A stretch of 54,815 nucleotides of DNA from Candidatus Binatia bacterium (GTDB lineage Bacteria; Desulfobacterota; Binatia; UBA9968; JAJDTQ01), in NCBI GenBank assembly GCA_022824205.1, contig JAJEAI010000093.1, forward strand, positions 1 through 54,815. The letters are read 5' to 3'. The notes beneath the pieces are model-generated. The model did no database searches. It saw only the letters and a list, made by a program, of their open reading frames with translations, and was not told where the DNA came from. This document shows positions 34,366 to 45,152 of this stretch, piece after piece. How positions within the stretch are numbered: position 1 is the first letter of the stretch; every line of letters begins with the position of its first letter. The position numbers and the translations under genes were made by a program.

Positions 34366-36114
34366 CTATCTTATCCCCATTTGGCTGATATACGACCGAA
34401 ACGCTTTTTCCGCTGCTACGATGCTTCTCTCGCAATCGCCTGCCGTATCCCCGAAAAGCCCGGAAGTAACGAATGTCGATTCATCTTGCATTTTCGAAAG
34501 CGATTCCTTGATCTCCGCTATGATGTATTCCCTATTTGGATGCCGGTAGATGAACGCACCGACAGGAGCCCAATTCCAACCGTCATGTATGTGACGCGTG
34601 TAGCCTAGGGCCATCAGTATTTCGAGCTTGTCGAAGACCAAGTTGTAGTTCTCGTCATCTGGAATGATTCGCTCAACGTACGGCCGTAGCGTGTCGTGAA
34701 TCCAATCGCTTAAGGGAACGTAGCGTCTCTCCATACCGTCCAAAAGCACCATCTTCCCTCTGTCCGCGCAGGACGCTGGAAGGACACTAACCGCCGGCAC
34801 TTGGCCCCTATGTCCGTCGTGAAGGCTCACGGCGAAGAGACGTCCCACGAAGCGTAGTCGGTCTGCCGCGAGTGCACTCAATCCCAACACGTAAAACAGC
34901 AGCGTTGCCGGATAGCGCTGTAACTCCAGCCAGACAGTATACCCCCCACTCAAGGTAGCTGAATCCAAGTGCTGCAGTGCCCGTTCCCATACCATACAGT
35001 GCTCTTCTTCAGCCCAGAAGCCGCCAACCGTCGCCATTGCCAGCAAAGTCGCGCACGCTGCCTCATAACGGCGTACCCGAGCGGTGACGGACTTCCCGTC
35101 CGGCGTTGGCCCACCTTCTACGGCGAACTCTTTTCCGGATGTAGCCTCGACAACTCGCTCAACCGCTCCGTCGACCAGATCTGAAAATTGAATCCGGTAG
35201 CGCGGTTCGGGAAGGTAGCGCTTCAGGCTTGCGACTGCTGCCTCGGTGGACAGTGGATGAGGCGTCGAGAAATCTTCAATGGACCTGACATGCTCGGCCA
35301 CGGCGCCGAAGAAGGAGTCAGCATCTTCGATGCGGATCACTTCGGCTCCACGATGACCAATGAGTCGTTGGGCTTGTTCTCCGGGCTCGCCTCGCACCCC
35401 CCAGTAGGTAGTGAACCGCCGTGAGGGGGCGCGCTCAAGTGCCGATCGTAGCGCGACGTCCCACTCGGCCGACCAACCGCATACGACAAGGCCGAACTCA
35501 TCGAAGATGCGGTCCAATAGACGGTCGACCTCGGGAGGGTACTCGGCGAGCTCGGCCGGTGTGTTCCTTATGCGAGTGTCAAGGTAATCCCCGTGGACCT
35601 TGAAGACGCAGCAATCCGTGTGGATCAACGGGAGCGCTCCCACAACTTGGTCTGGAGTGCTCAGGATCGTCGGTTCAACCCCTTGGTCTCTCAGGGCAGT
35701 CTCCAAGAGACGGTCGAAATTCGTGGTAAGAATCACTCTTACGAAACCGTTTGCCGACAACGAAGCGATTGCACGATGGGCAGCCGTCGGCTGTTTCTCG
35801 CCGTCCTCGCGCTCCTGATCGTTCGGCTCCCAATACCCACGGAGCAGTTGTTGCCTCTCCGTCGGCGTCTTGGCCAAGTTATCCAGTATGTCCGAGTAAT
35901 CCGCCTCCTTCCTGAATTTTCCTCGATACCAAACTTCCGGGTTGGGATCGCACTCCTCGCCATCGAGCCTCGCCAGCTTGCGGATCAAATCAAGTGTCAC
36001 TTCCCAGCCTGTGGGAATCTTTGCACCCCTGGACACTCCCGATCCAACAAGAACGGCGTAGACACCTCTGCTTGCCTGAATCGAGAACGCCAACGAGTGA
36101 ATGGGGTCAATCAT
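34366..36114 (-). CDS. SIR2-domain protein, probable NAD-degrading defence effector
   Basis: This 582-aa protein has an N-terminal SIR2-like Rossmann domain. The nucleotide loop is GSGVSRG (24-30), TTNFD is at 130-134 with the catalytic-type Asn132, VHGD at 173-176 with His174, and CGWSAEWD at 212-219. No zinc-ribbon typical of deacetylases is present. The remaining ~300 residues are an uncharacterised, mainly helical region that may sense or oligomerise. In prophage-defence systems such SIR2 domains deplete NAD+. It overlaps the hsdS stop by four bases (ATGA), placing it inside the type I restriction operon. Confidence 0.85.
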   Translation of the reverse strand: MIDPIHSLAFSIQASRGVYAVLVGSGVSRGAKIPTGWEVTLDLIRKLARLDGEECDPNPEVWYRGKFRKEADYSDILDNLAKTPTERQQLLRGYWEPNDQEREDGEKQPTAAHRAIASLSANGFVRVILTTNFDRLLETALRDQGVEPTILSTPDQVVGALPLIHTDCCVFKVHGDYLDTRIRNTPAELAEYPPEVDRLLDRIFDEFGLVVCGWSAEWDVALRSALERAPSRRFTTYWGVRGEPGEQAQRLIGHRGAEVIRIEDADSFFGAVAEHVRSIEDFSTPHPLSTEAAVASLKRYLPEPRYRIQFSDLVDGAVERVVEATSGKEFAVEGGPTPDGKSVTARVRRYEAACATLLAMATVGGFWAEEEHCMVWERALQHLDSATLSGGYTVWLELQRYPATLLFYVLGLSALAADRLRFVGRLFAVSLHDGHRGQVPAVSVLPASCADRGKMVLLDGMERRYVPLSDWIHDTLRPYVERIIPDDENYNLVFDKLEILMALGYTRHIHDGWNWAPVGAFIYRHPNREYIIAEIKESLSKMQDESTFVTSGLFGDTAGDCERSIVAAEKAFRSYISQMGIR

Positions 36115-37682
36115 GCGGTTTCCCTCGCCACATGGTTCACCCGCACCTCCCCCGAAATCAACTTAGGCGCCAGGGTGTCTCGCAACGCAGAGAGTACCCG
36201 TGTTTCACGCACGGCGTCGCTAGCACGGCGGACAAGTGGACGGACAAAATGTCCAAACCTCTCCGCGACTGCCTTTGGGGGGACAGGAAGCTTGTACTGC
36301 GATAAAGCCTGCACAGGCACACGTTGGCGGCCACTGGAACCGGTCATGCTTTGCATTGCAAACTCACGGAATCCACTACTGCGCGCCAAGAAATAGCCAA
36401 ACTCGCTCGGCAACGGCGACTTGGGCCGTAGGACAATGTACTCGGTGGAACCCCAGCCAACTTGGCCCGCTTCCAAGAAATCCACATATGCCGTCTTCCC
36501 GTTTTCGAGGCATGGTGTAATCCGAGCAAGCAGAGCGTCGCCGTTGACAAACCTTACTCCTGAGCCAAAGGGTCTCTCGGCCCAGGTGATTGGGGTGTGG
36601 CCGTTCGTCGGCATGTTGGCCATGTCGAGATAGGGGGCCACATCTGCCTTTTTCAGCCTTCTGGGAGGATTAATTTCCATGACTTCTTCAAGGGCCTTCA
36701 GGGGCCACTCCTTCGGTATATCGCCGATTGCCGAGTCGACAAACTCATTCGGGAAAAGGGCGGCGAGGGCGCGAGGCAGGCCGGTGTCGCAACCTTCCAT
36801 CTTGGCACGAACCGGGTCGAAATCGACGAACCAGGACTTGAAGAGTGCCCGCGCCATTGCCTCCAGAGTCTCGTTCACGCGCCGGTTGAGCTCGATCTTG
36901 TCGTCCAGGGTGCCGAGTATGTGGGCGATGGCCCTTTGTTCCGTGGGATCGGGTACTACAACCGGAATGGAGGAAAGGATGGTCTGATTGAGCAGCGGTT
37001 GGCCTGAACCCGCGCTCCGGTCATTCAGCCGAAGAGTCTGCAGAAGATAGAAGAGGAATCTTGCGTCATTCCTGCTGATAGCGTTTGCTTGAATGGCATT
37101 GTCCGTCACCCAACACATTCGGTCGCTGTAGTGCAAAGAGCCGCAATAGCTGCCAACACGCCCGATCACTATCGTGTTGGGGTCTGCGTTCGTCCGATTA
37201 GAAAAACCGATAACGCCATTAGAGCCGTAAACCGGGTGTGACGAGGTGTCAGAACGTGCCGGGCTAGACTTTCCATTTGCGAAGGATAGCAAGTCTCCGA
37301 GATACGACTCGCGCCACTCGTTTCCGTCACTGCGCCTTTCGTCCTGATCGACAGTTGCCCGTTCCGCTGAGTTTTCCGCCAACACCACATATTCCCGCTC
37401 GATCTCCTTGTGAAACCGCTCCGGCAAATGCGCCCAGTCTCTCGCTTCGACCAGGAAGGGAATGTTCGATTCCCGGACCGCTTCCTCGAATTCCCCTAGT
37501 TGACCGCTCGGGATCTCATTAAGATCCGGTCCCCGGAGCACCAGATCGAGGTCACTACCGTCATGGCTTCGCCCGTTCACGCGACTGCCGTAGGCCCATA
37601 CCTCGACGTCGGGCAGATGCTTCCGCAACAGCGCTTCCAACGCGCGCCGGTGCTTTGGCAACAGATGCAACCGATTAGCCAT
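36111..37682 (-). CDS. hsdS: MNT nucleotidyltransferase fused to type I specificity subunit HsdS
   Basis: This 523-aa fusion has two parts. Residues 1-105 form a minimal nucleotidyltransferase with GS at 32-33 and the DxD pair Asp44/Asp46 (GS-x10-DxD), plus a third acidic residue near Glu79. Residues 121-523 form HsdS: TRD1 (about 123-245), central conserved helix (EQRAIAHILGTLDDKIELNR at 248-267, then WFVDFDPVRAKMEG), TRD2 (about 318-460) and a C-terminal helix. The upstream HEPN gene overlaps it by 8 bp. In HEPN/MNT modules the MNT partner AMPylates and silences the HEPN toxin. Here that antitoxin is physically tied to target recognition of the restriction complex. Confidence 0.92.
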   Translation of the reverse strand: MANRLHLLPKHRRALEALLRKHLPDVEVWAYGSRVNGRSHDGSDLDLVLRGPDLNEIPSGQLGEFEEAVRESNIPFLVEARDWAHLPERFHKEIEREYVVLAENSAERATVDQDERRSDGNEWRESYLGDLLSFANGKSSPARSDTSSHPVYGSNGVIGFSNRTNADPNTIVIGRVGSYCGSLHYSDRMCWVTDNAIQANAISRNDARFLFYLLQTLRLNDRSAGSGQPLLNQTILSSIPVVVPDPTEQRAIAHILGTLDDKIELNRRVNETLEAMARALFKSWFVDFDPVRAKMEGCDTGLPRALAALFPNEFVDSAIGDIPKEWPLKALEEVMEINPPRRLKKADVAPYLDMANMPTNGHTPITWAERPFGSGVRFVNGDALLARITPCLENGKTAYVDFLEAGQVGWGSTEYIVLRPKSPLPSEFGYFLARSSGFREFAMQSMTGSSGRQRVPVQALSQYKLPVPPKAVAERFGHFVRPLVRRASDAVRETRVLSALRDTLAPKLISGEVRVNHVARETA

Positions 37683-38096
37683 CGTCTGCCGCCTCGATCA
37701 TGTCGGCCAGCGCCTTCGCGTCAGCGATGAACGCCGGCAGCAACCGCAGTGTCGCTTCGGCGAAGTCCTCGCCGTAGTCGTGTGCGGTGTCGTTCCGATT
37801 GTCACGGTACTGGAGCCAACGTTCCACCGCCTCCGAGTCGATCAAACCGTGTTTTGCGCCGTGCCGGAAGAGATCCTTGAAGGCCAGACGATCAGCCTGT
37901 CGGTTGCTGGCGAAGAAGGGTGCGAGACGCTTCTTCAGCAGCTTGCCGCTCTGCTCCAGGACCAGTTCAAACTCCTTGACACAGGCGGCACGGCAAATGT
38001 CGTAAAGGACATCGCCCGCGGCCTCGTGCTTCCCCATCTCTTCCAGAGCAAGTTCCAGAGTCCGGATGCAGCGACGTAGAAAGGTCGTGTCGATAC

Positions 38097-38100
<4 letters not shown>
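37675..38100 (-). CDS. HEPN-domain ribonuclease toxin (HepT-like)
   Basis: This 141-aa, all-helical protein is of the HI0074/HepT type. The catalytic and modification motif Rx4HxY is intact: Arg102, His107 and Tyr109 in [10 protein letters not shown]. In characterised pairs the tyrosine is AMPylated by the MNT partner, which blocks RNase activity. It overlaps hsdM by 4 bp upstream and the MNT-HsdS fusion by 8 bp downstream. Toxin-first order is the norm for hepT-mntA loci. Confidence 0.92.
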
Positions 38101-39737
<1,637 letters not shown>

Positions 39738-39788
39738 GGTCCTATTCTCCAAGTTAGCCGACTTGGTTCCACTTGGCGATGGTTGTCG

Positions 39789-40196
39789 CTACGGAGTTTC
39801 GACACCTACGGTCCGCGCTGCGTCGTGGAGCGCGCGGTCCAGTGTCGCCAGCGGCAATTGCAGCCGCATGGCAAGCTCCAGGTACATGGCGTCGTAGACG
39901 GACAATTGGTGCGTTCGGGCCAATTCGAGGGAGGCGCCCCAGGCACGGGATGTCGTCACGGGGTCGATTTCAATAGGCAATGCCTCGAGGCCGGCGCGTA
40001 TTTCCCAACAGTCGTCTACACGGATCCGGTTCCGCCGCGTGGCGACCAAGAGCACGTTACCTACTTCCACCGGCCAAAGGGAAGGGACGAATGCGCGGCG
40101 TTCCACAAGCGAGTCCCGCAACTGGTTGGTGGCTTCCGTCGCTTCGTCGGGGAAGATCCATGCCATGGTGACGGAGCAATCGAGAACGAATGCCAT
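39789..40196 (-). CDS. vapC: VapC-type PIN-domain toxin
   Basis: This 135-aa PIN ribonuclease has Asp6 ([10 protein letters not shown]), a Glu in PVEVGNVL, Asp101 or nearby ([12 protein letters not shown]) and Asp119 or nearby (LATLDRAL). Its ATG overlaps the antitoxin stop by one base. It lies 52 bp upstream of hsdM on the same strand, so it might be cotranscribed with the restriction operon or form its own unit. Confidence 0.92.
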   Translation of the reverse strand: MAFVLDCSVTMAWIFPDEATEATNQLRDSLVERRAFVPSLWPVEVGNVLLVATRRNRIRVDDCWEIRAGLEALPIEIDPVTTSRAWGASLELARTHQLSVYDAMYLELAMRLQLPLATLDRALHDAARTVGVETP

Positions 40197-40438
40197 CAGT
40201 ACTTGCGGCCTTCCTCAATCATCTCGCGAATGGACAGACCTGCGAGACTGTGACTCTCCTGAAACGCCTTCAGCCTGGCAATCGCCTCGCGCACCTTCCC
40301 CGCATCGTGGGGCTGGAAGGGAATCAGCTCGGCGACAGGCCGGTTATGCTTGGTGATGGTGAAGCGTTCTCCCGCCTGAACGCGGCGAAGTAGGCGGGGC
40401 AAGTGGGTTTTCGCTTCAAATGCGCCGATTTCAGGCAT
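40196..40438 (-). CDS. Phd/YefM-type antitoxin
   Basis: This 80-aa protein opens with the Phd fold ([20 protein letters not shown], then [11 protein letters not shown]) and ends in a helical toxin-binding tail ([13 protein letters not shown]). It pairs with the downstream PIN toxin. AGGAGG precedes the ATG, and a strong palindrome lies 24 bp upstream. Confidence 0.9.
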   Translation of the reverse strand: MPEIGAFEAKTHLPRLLRRVQAGERFTITKHNRPVAELIPFQPHDAGKVREAIARLKAFQESHSLAGLSIREMIEEGRKY

Positions 40439-40461
40439 GTAACGAACCTCCTGCGTTGAAT

Positions 40462-40478
40462 ACTAGTCTAAGACTAGT
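40462..40478 (-). promoter_or_regulatory. Palindromic operator of the vapBC-type pair
   Basis: ACTAGTCT-A-AGACTAGT is a perfect palindrome with 8-bp arms, centred 32 bp upstream of the antitoxin start. The overlapping AGACTAGTCT is also self-complementary. Size, symmetry and place fit conditional autoregulation by the Phd-type antitoxin. The rest of 40479-40641 shows only a weak GCGCAA/TTGCGC stem at about 40555-40571. Confidence 0.7.
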
Positions 40479-40641
40479 CTGTTCTGATTTCAAAGGTCAA
40501 GCACTCATGTCCTCAGCCCCTTCCCAAACTGCCGGCCATTGGCTGCCGCTCTATGCGCAAACAGCTTGCGCGTAGAGGTCCAATCTTGCACATAGAGCAC
40601 TCCGGTTTCAGGGTCTTGCGAAGACGGGGTCCAACGGATGC

Positions 40642-40734
40642 TGGCGGAGGGGGCGAGATTCGAACTCGCGGTCCGCTGTTTAGGCGGACGCCGATTTTCA
40701 AGACCGGTGCCTTAAACCGCTCGGCCACCCCTCC
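40642..40734 (-). tRNA. tRNA-Ser (anticodon UGA)
   Basis: The minus strand from 40734 reads GGAGGGGTGGCCGAGCGG, giving a full acceptor stem (GGAGGGG/CCCCTCC), D arm and anticodon stem CCGGTC-TTGAAAA-TCGG with anticodon TGA. A long class II variable arm (GTCCGCC...GGCGGAC-like) and the T arm GTTCGAATC follow, and CCA is encoded at 40642-40644. The long variable arm and anticodon identify serine. Its 3' end faces the defence island. Confidence 0.96.
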
Positions 40735-40985
40735 GTAAGGGACAACGGATTGAAAGGCAGAAAGGCAGTACGTGGGGCTTCATCCATTGTACCGCATCCG
40801 CATCGCCTTTCGCGCCGCGTCCGGGGCTTCAAGAATAGGAGAATACCGCCGGCATGGCAAGATTCCGCGCGGGAACCGTCGATGATGTCCGTGTCCGGGT
40901 CTTGCCGCCAAGGCCCTGCCGTCAGGGATCTTGCCGTCCAGTGCTTGCCTTGAACGGGTTGGGCCGAATCGGTACCCTACGCCGC

Positions 40986-41696
40986 ATGGCTACCGGACTC
41001 GAAGAACAACTGGTTCTGGCGAACCTCATCCTCGACGAGACGGGGCTCACGGTCCCCTTCGGCCACGTGAGCGTGCGTATCCCGGGGACGGACCGGTTCC
41101 TGATCTCCCGCGCCATCGCGCCCGGTCTGGTCAAGGACGGGGATCTCCTGGTGGTGGACCTGGACGGCAAGGTCCTTGAAGGGAAAGGCAAGTGGCACGG
41201 CGAGAGCTGGATCCACATATGCATTTACCGGACGCGGCCGGAGGTGAACGGGGTCGTCCATACCCATTCCCTTTACGTGACCGCGCTGGCGACGGCGGAG
41301 GGGACTTTCCTGCCGGGGACCGTGTTCGGGTTCCCGTTCGCGGGCGCGAAGCTCTACCGCAAGGCCGGCCTGGTCAATACGCGGGAGCGGGGCGAGGAGA
41401 TGGCGCGGATCATGGGGACCGACGCGGCCGTGCTGCTGAAAGGCCACGGGGCGTCCGTCGCCGGGGCGTCTCTCGAAGAGGCCACGGTGAAGGCCATCAT
41501 GATGGAGGAGGCGGCGAAGATCCAGCTCCTGGCGGGCCTGGGCGGCGGCGCCAAGCCGTACGCGGAGGACGAACTGGCCGAGTTCGCACGCGAGCTGGAG
41601 GAGCAGGCGGTCCGCAACGACCGTCCCGCGGGGCTGTTCGAACGCGTCTGGGCCTACTACGAGGACAGGGTCCGGCGCGGCTCGCGGTTCACCTGA
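40986..41696 (+). CDS. Class II aldolase/adducin-family protein
   Basis: This 236-aa zinc-dependent aldolase-like protein is related to fuculose-1-phosphate aldolases and decarboxylases. NxSxR-like GHVSVRIPG is near residue 23. The metal ligands are in VVHTHSLYVTALA, and the late histidine is in LLKGHGASVAGASLEEA. The ATG at 40986 gives the family's length; the longer reading frame has no supporting homology. The 250-bp gap after tRNA-Ser includes AATAGGAGAATACCGCC but no gene. It converges on the molybdoenzyme operon. Confidence 0.85.
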   Translation: MATGLEEQLVLANLILDETGLTVPFGHVSVRIPGTDRFLISRAIAPGLVKDGDLLVVDLDGKVLEGKGKWHGESWIHICIYRTRPEVNGVVHTHSLYVTALATAEGTFLPGTVFGFPFAGAKLYRKAGLVNTRERGEEMARIMGTDAAVLLKGHGASVAGASLEEATVKAIMMEEAAKIQLLAGLGGGAKPYAEDELAEFARELEEQAVRNDRPAGLFERVWAYYEDRVRRGSRFT

Positions 41697-41728
41697 CCGG
41701 ACGCGACACCAACCCGAAGTTCCGGAAC

Positions 41729-43981
41729 TTAGGACTGAGCTTTCTTCGCCATGCCGGCCAGGAGCTTCTCCGCGGTGATGGGAAGCTCGGTGATGCGCAC
41801 GCCGGTGGCGTCGAACACCGCGTTGGCCACGGACGGCGGCACCGGCGTGATCGAGTGCTCGGCCGCGGGCTTGGCGTTGAAAGGTCCGGGGCCGTCGGTT
41901 GCGCCCTCGACCAGCGTGGTCTCGTGGACCGGGATGTCCTTGATGTTGGGCATCTTGTAGTCGCCGAGACTGAGGGTCGACACCCGGCCGTCGTCCAGGG
42001 CGACCTCCTCGGAACAGGCCATGCCCAGGCCCTGCATCATCCCTCCCTCGATCTGCCCCTGGTGGTTCACCGGGTTGATGACCACCGAAACGTCGTGGAA
42101 GGTGCTCATGCGTCGTACCTCCACCTCCCCGGTCTCCGCGTCGACTTCGGCGTCACAGATCTCCGCTTGGAAGATGTGCTGCCTGGGCCGCTCCAGCCCC
42201 TTGTAGTAGGCTTCGCCGACGACGGGTTCCTCCGGCGAGAGGGCGGCGATCTCCTGCATGTCCATGCGCCGGCCGTCGTTCTTGAGGACGACCTCGCCGT
42301 TCTCCCATGACAACGACTCGGGGTCCACGTCCCATGCGTACGCCGCCTTGTCGCGCAGGTTCTCGATGAGCGCGTGGGCAGCGCGGGCGACGGCTTGGCC
42401 GGTGACGTGCGTCGCTCCCTGGCCCTTGATGCCGTCGTGGTAGGGCGCGCGGTTGGTGTCGCCCACCTCCACCGCGACGCGCTCCGGATCGATGCCCAGG
42501 ATCTCCGCCACCACCTGTTGCTGCATCGTGTGCACTCCGGTTCCCTGGTCCACGATGCCCACCAGCGTGCGCACGGTGCCGTCGGCCTGCAGCACGATTT
42601 CCGCGCCCGATTCCCCCTGCCCCACGTGCCGGCACGCCAGCGCAATGCCTCTTCCCGTCAGGCCGCTGGGGCGCCGCGGGGCGAGCTTGGGCCGCTCCCA
42701 GAAGGGCTTGGCCTTGAGCAGCACCTCGCGGCACCGGATATCGAGATACTCGAAGCCCAGGTAGTTGGAGTCCCCGTTCACCATACCGTTGAGCAGGCGG
42801 AACTCCAGAGGATCCATGCCCATCTCGTGGGCGATGATGTCCATGTGGCTTTCCGCCGCGAACACGGTCTGCAACTCGCCGGAGGCGCGCATGTACCCGC
42901 CGGGGACCTGGTTGGTGTAGACGCAGAGACTTTCCAGCCGCGTATGGGGGACCCGGTACGCGCCGCCCTGGTTGATGGAGCCGCTCATGTGTGCCGGCGG
43001 ACTCGGCTTGAAGGCGCCGTAGGCGCCGCCGTTGTAGATGACCCGCCCCTCCCGCGCCCACAGGCGGCCGTCGCTCTTCAACCCCGACCGAAGCGTGATC
43101 ACGGCGGGATGGCGCGGCGCGGAAGCCATGAGCTCCTCGGTGTACGTGCGCACGATCTTCACCGGCTTCCCCGTGGCCCGGGCGAGGTAGTAGGCCAGCG
43201 GAATGTCGATGAGGTGGTCCTTGCCGCCGAAGGAACCGCCCACGGTGACCGGACTGAACACGATCCGGTCCTTGGGAACGTCCAGGTAGTCGGCCAACTG
43301 GTTGCGCGCGCTGAAGGGGGACTGGGTCGATGCCCATACCATGATCCGCCCCTCGCCGTCGATTTCCGCCATGCAGGCGTAGGGCTCGATGTAGCCCTGG
43401 TGGACCATCTGGGTACGGAACGTGTGCTCGAAGATCCTGTCGGACTCCGCGAACCCCTGCTCCAGGTCTCCTTTGTCCGCGTACACCCGCGACTGCACGT
43501 TATGGAGCTCCGCCGCCTTCGTGTAGGGGGCGTGGTAGGAGGGATAGTCGGGATGGATCAACGGGGAGTCGGGCGCCAGGGCTTCCCGCGGGTCGAAGAC
43601 GGCGGGCAGCTCTTCGTACTCCACCTCCACAAGGCTCAACGCCTCCTCGGCGGTGTCCTTGTCGTCCGCCGCCACGGCGGCGACCTTGTCGCCCACGAAC
43701 CGCACCCGGTCTTGTGCGAGGACCGGGCAGTCCTTCAGCGTCCGCCCCGTGAGCTTCGGGTCGACGTCACCGGCGGTAATGACGGCCCTCACGCCCGGCA
43801 GACGCCTGGCCCTGTCCGTGTCGATGTGAAGGATGCGGGCGTGCGGGTGAGGGCTGCGGAGGATCTTCCCCCACAGCGCGTCCGGTCGCAGCACGTCCGA
43901 GGTGAACACGGTACCGCCGGTGACTTTCGCCGTCCCTTCCGCGCGTGCCAAGGGCAACCCGATGGAATGATACTCTGCCAT
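41729..43981 (-). CDS. Xanthine dehydrogenase-family molybdopterin subunit (CoxL/XdhB type)
   Basis: This 750-aa large subunit binds the molybdenum cofactor and should hydroxylate an aromatic or heteroaromatic ring with water oxygen. The N-terminal a/b hammerhead domain begins GLPLARAEGTAKVTGG. VGGSFGGKD, GGYMRASGELQTVF and QGATHVTGQAVARA line the cofactor, and the catalytic glutamate lies in PAAEHSITPV. It is the last gene of the minus-strand operon, after the Bug receptor gene. No FAD or 2Fe-2S subunit is encoded in the window. The palindrome AAGTTCCGGAACTT at 41717-41730 spans its stop codon. Confidence 0.9.
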   Translation of the reverse strand: MAEYHSIGLPLARAEGTAKVTGGTVFTSDVLRPDALWGKILRSPHPHARILHIDTDRARRLPGVRAVITAGDVDPKLTGRTLKDCPVLAQDRVRFVGDKVAAVAADDKDTAEEALSLVEVEYEELPAVFDPREALAPDSPLIHPDYPSYHAPYTKAAELHNVQSRVYADKGDLEQGFAESDRIFEHTFRTQMVHQGYIEPYACMAEIDGEGRIMVWASTQSPFSARNQLADYLDVPKDRIVFSPVTVGGSFGGKDHLIDIPLAYYLARATGKPVKIVRTYTEELMASAPRHPAVITLRSGLKSDGRLWAREGRVIYNGGAYGAFKPSPPAHMSGSINQGGAYRVPHTRLESLCVYTNQVPGGYMRASGELQTVFAAESHMDIIAHEMGMDPLEFRLLNGMVNGDSNYLGFEYLDIRCREVLLKAKPFWERPKLAPRRPSGLTGRGIALACRHVGQGESGAEIVLQADGTVRTLVGIVDQGTGVHTMQQQVVAEILGIDPERVAVEVGDTNRAPYHDGIKGQGATHVTGQAVARAAHALIENLRDKAAYAWDVDPESLSWENGEVVLKNDGRRMDMQEIAALSPEEPVVGEAYYKGLERPRQHIFQAEICDAEVDAETGEVEVRRMSTFHDVSVVINPVNHQGQIEGGMMQGLGMACSEEVALDDGRVSTLSLGDYKMPNIKDIPVHETTLVEGATDGPGPFNAKPAAEHSITPVPPSVANAVFDATGVRITELPITAEKLLAGMAKKAQS

Positions 43982-44052
43982 GCCTTATGCTCCGTGGTGC
44001 TGCGCGCGCGTCCTCCGCGCCGTCGCGCCCGACCGGTGACTCCGACCGGTGA

Positions 44053-45096
44053 CTACTTCCTGCCCACGACCTCGCGAACGGTGGCGATCACGTCGGCCGG
44101 CGTTTCGCGAATGACACTGTTGAGCATCTCCGCCACGCGCGCGCCGTCGGCCGGCTCCACCTTGAGCCGCGACCTCTCGGCCTCCCGAATGAAGTCCTTG
44201 TCCTTCACCATTCCCTGCCATGCGGCCCGGAGCGTCTTCACGCGGTCCTCCGGCGTTCCCGGCGGGGCGAAGTAAGGCAAGCTCACCCGCCCCAGGGCGT
44301 TGTTGACGGTCTCGTAGAACACTCCCGGATTGGGGTTCAGGTCGTAGACCGTGGGCACGTCGGCGATGCGCTGGTCCTTCTTGGGTCCGGCCTGCACCAG
44401 GGCGGGAATGATCCGCTTCTTGTGCCAGTGCGGGTTGCGCCTCATGACGCCGGCCACCGTCTGGGTGCGGCCGTCGATTTCGCCCTGCTCCAGCGCCACG
44501 TCGGCCCGCCGGCTCTCGTACCCCGTGATGACCTTGAACTTGAGCCCCAGCGCCTTTTGCCACGCGATGTTGAAGAAGTCGTGGGGCGCGCCTCCGCCCT
44601 GCGTGCCGATGACGGGAGGGGTCTTCGCCTTCCGGACCGCGTCGAGACTCTTGTAGGCGTCCGCCCTCAGGAAGAGTGCCCAGTTCGACCTGAACCACGC
44701 CCCCACCGCGGCGAACCTGCTCATGTCGTATTTCACTCCCTCGGCTTTCGCCAGTTGAAGGAAGTTGAGTCCCCCAGGCAGGCTGACGATGGTGAGGCCG
44801 TCGTTCTTCGCGATGTTGTACGCGTAGTTGGCAGCGAGCACGGAGCCCCCTCCGGGCCTGTTGATCACGATGACCCTCGGTTGGCCGGGGAGGTACTTCC
44901 CGAGGTGGCGCGCGACGATCCGGGCTTGCCCGTCCGCTCCGCCGCCCGGTGAATAACCGACGATCAGGCGAAGCGTCTTCCCCTTGTAAAAGGAATCGTC
45001 GGCGGCGCTTGCGCTATCGAAACCCTGGAATCCGAAAGCCCCGATCCACAGAAGGACCGCGAACACCATGAGGTATCGGCTTGCCGTGTTGGACAT
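44053..45096 (-). CDS. Bug-family tripartite tricarboxylate transporter receptor
   Basis: This 347-aa periplasmic binding protein has a signal peptide (LMVFAVLLWIGAFGFQGF, then DSASAADDSF). The Bug signature IVGYSPGGGADGQARIVARH is followed by RPGGGSVLAANYAYN. It should capture a carboxylated aromatic or small acid for TctA/TctB-type membrane partners, which are not in the window. AAGGAGG precedes the ATG by seven bases. It sits between two molybdoenzyme genes, suggesting uptake of their substrate. Confidence 0.9.
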   Translation of the reverse strand: MSNTASRYLMVFAVLLWIGAFGFQGFDSASAADDSFYKGKTLRLIVGYSPGGGADGQARIVARHLGKYLPGQPRVIVINRPGGGSVLAANYAYNIAKNDGLTIVSLPGGLNFLQLAKAEGVKYDMSRFAAVGAWFRSNWALFLRADAYKSLDAVRKAKTPPVIGTQGGGAPHDFFNIAWQKALGLKFKVITGYESRRADVALEQGEIDGRTQTVAGVMRRNPHWHKKRIIPALVQAGPKKDQRIADVPTVYDLNPNPGVFYETVNNALGRVSLPYFAPPGTPEDRVKTLRAAWQGMVKDKDFIREAERSRLKVEPADGARVAEMLNSVIRETPADVIATVREVVGRK

Positions 45097-45152
45097 CGTC
45101 TTGCCTCCTTGAGTTTGTCTGCCTTGTGCGAACCTTCGCCTGTCATCGAACA

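Noticed and set aside
34366..36114. Protein deacetylase (sirtuin)
   Set aside because: No zinc-ribbon cysteines; context and residues fit NAD-consuming defence SIR2 domains better.
40642..40734. tRNA-Ser 3' end as an attachment site with a visible partner att
   Set aside because: No second copy of the tRNA 3' terminal sequence and no recombinase were found in the window.
40854..40985. N-terminal extension of the class II aldolase gene
   Set aside because: The extra 44 residues are basic and low-complexity with no family match; the ATG at 40986 gives the normal family N-terminus.
41717..41730. AAGTTCCGGAACTT as a bidirectional terminator
   Set aside because: Perfect palindrome between convergent genes, but the stem is short and no T-tract follows on either strand.
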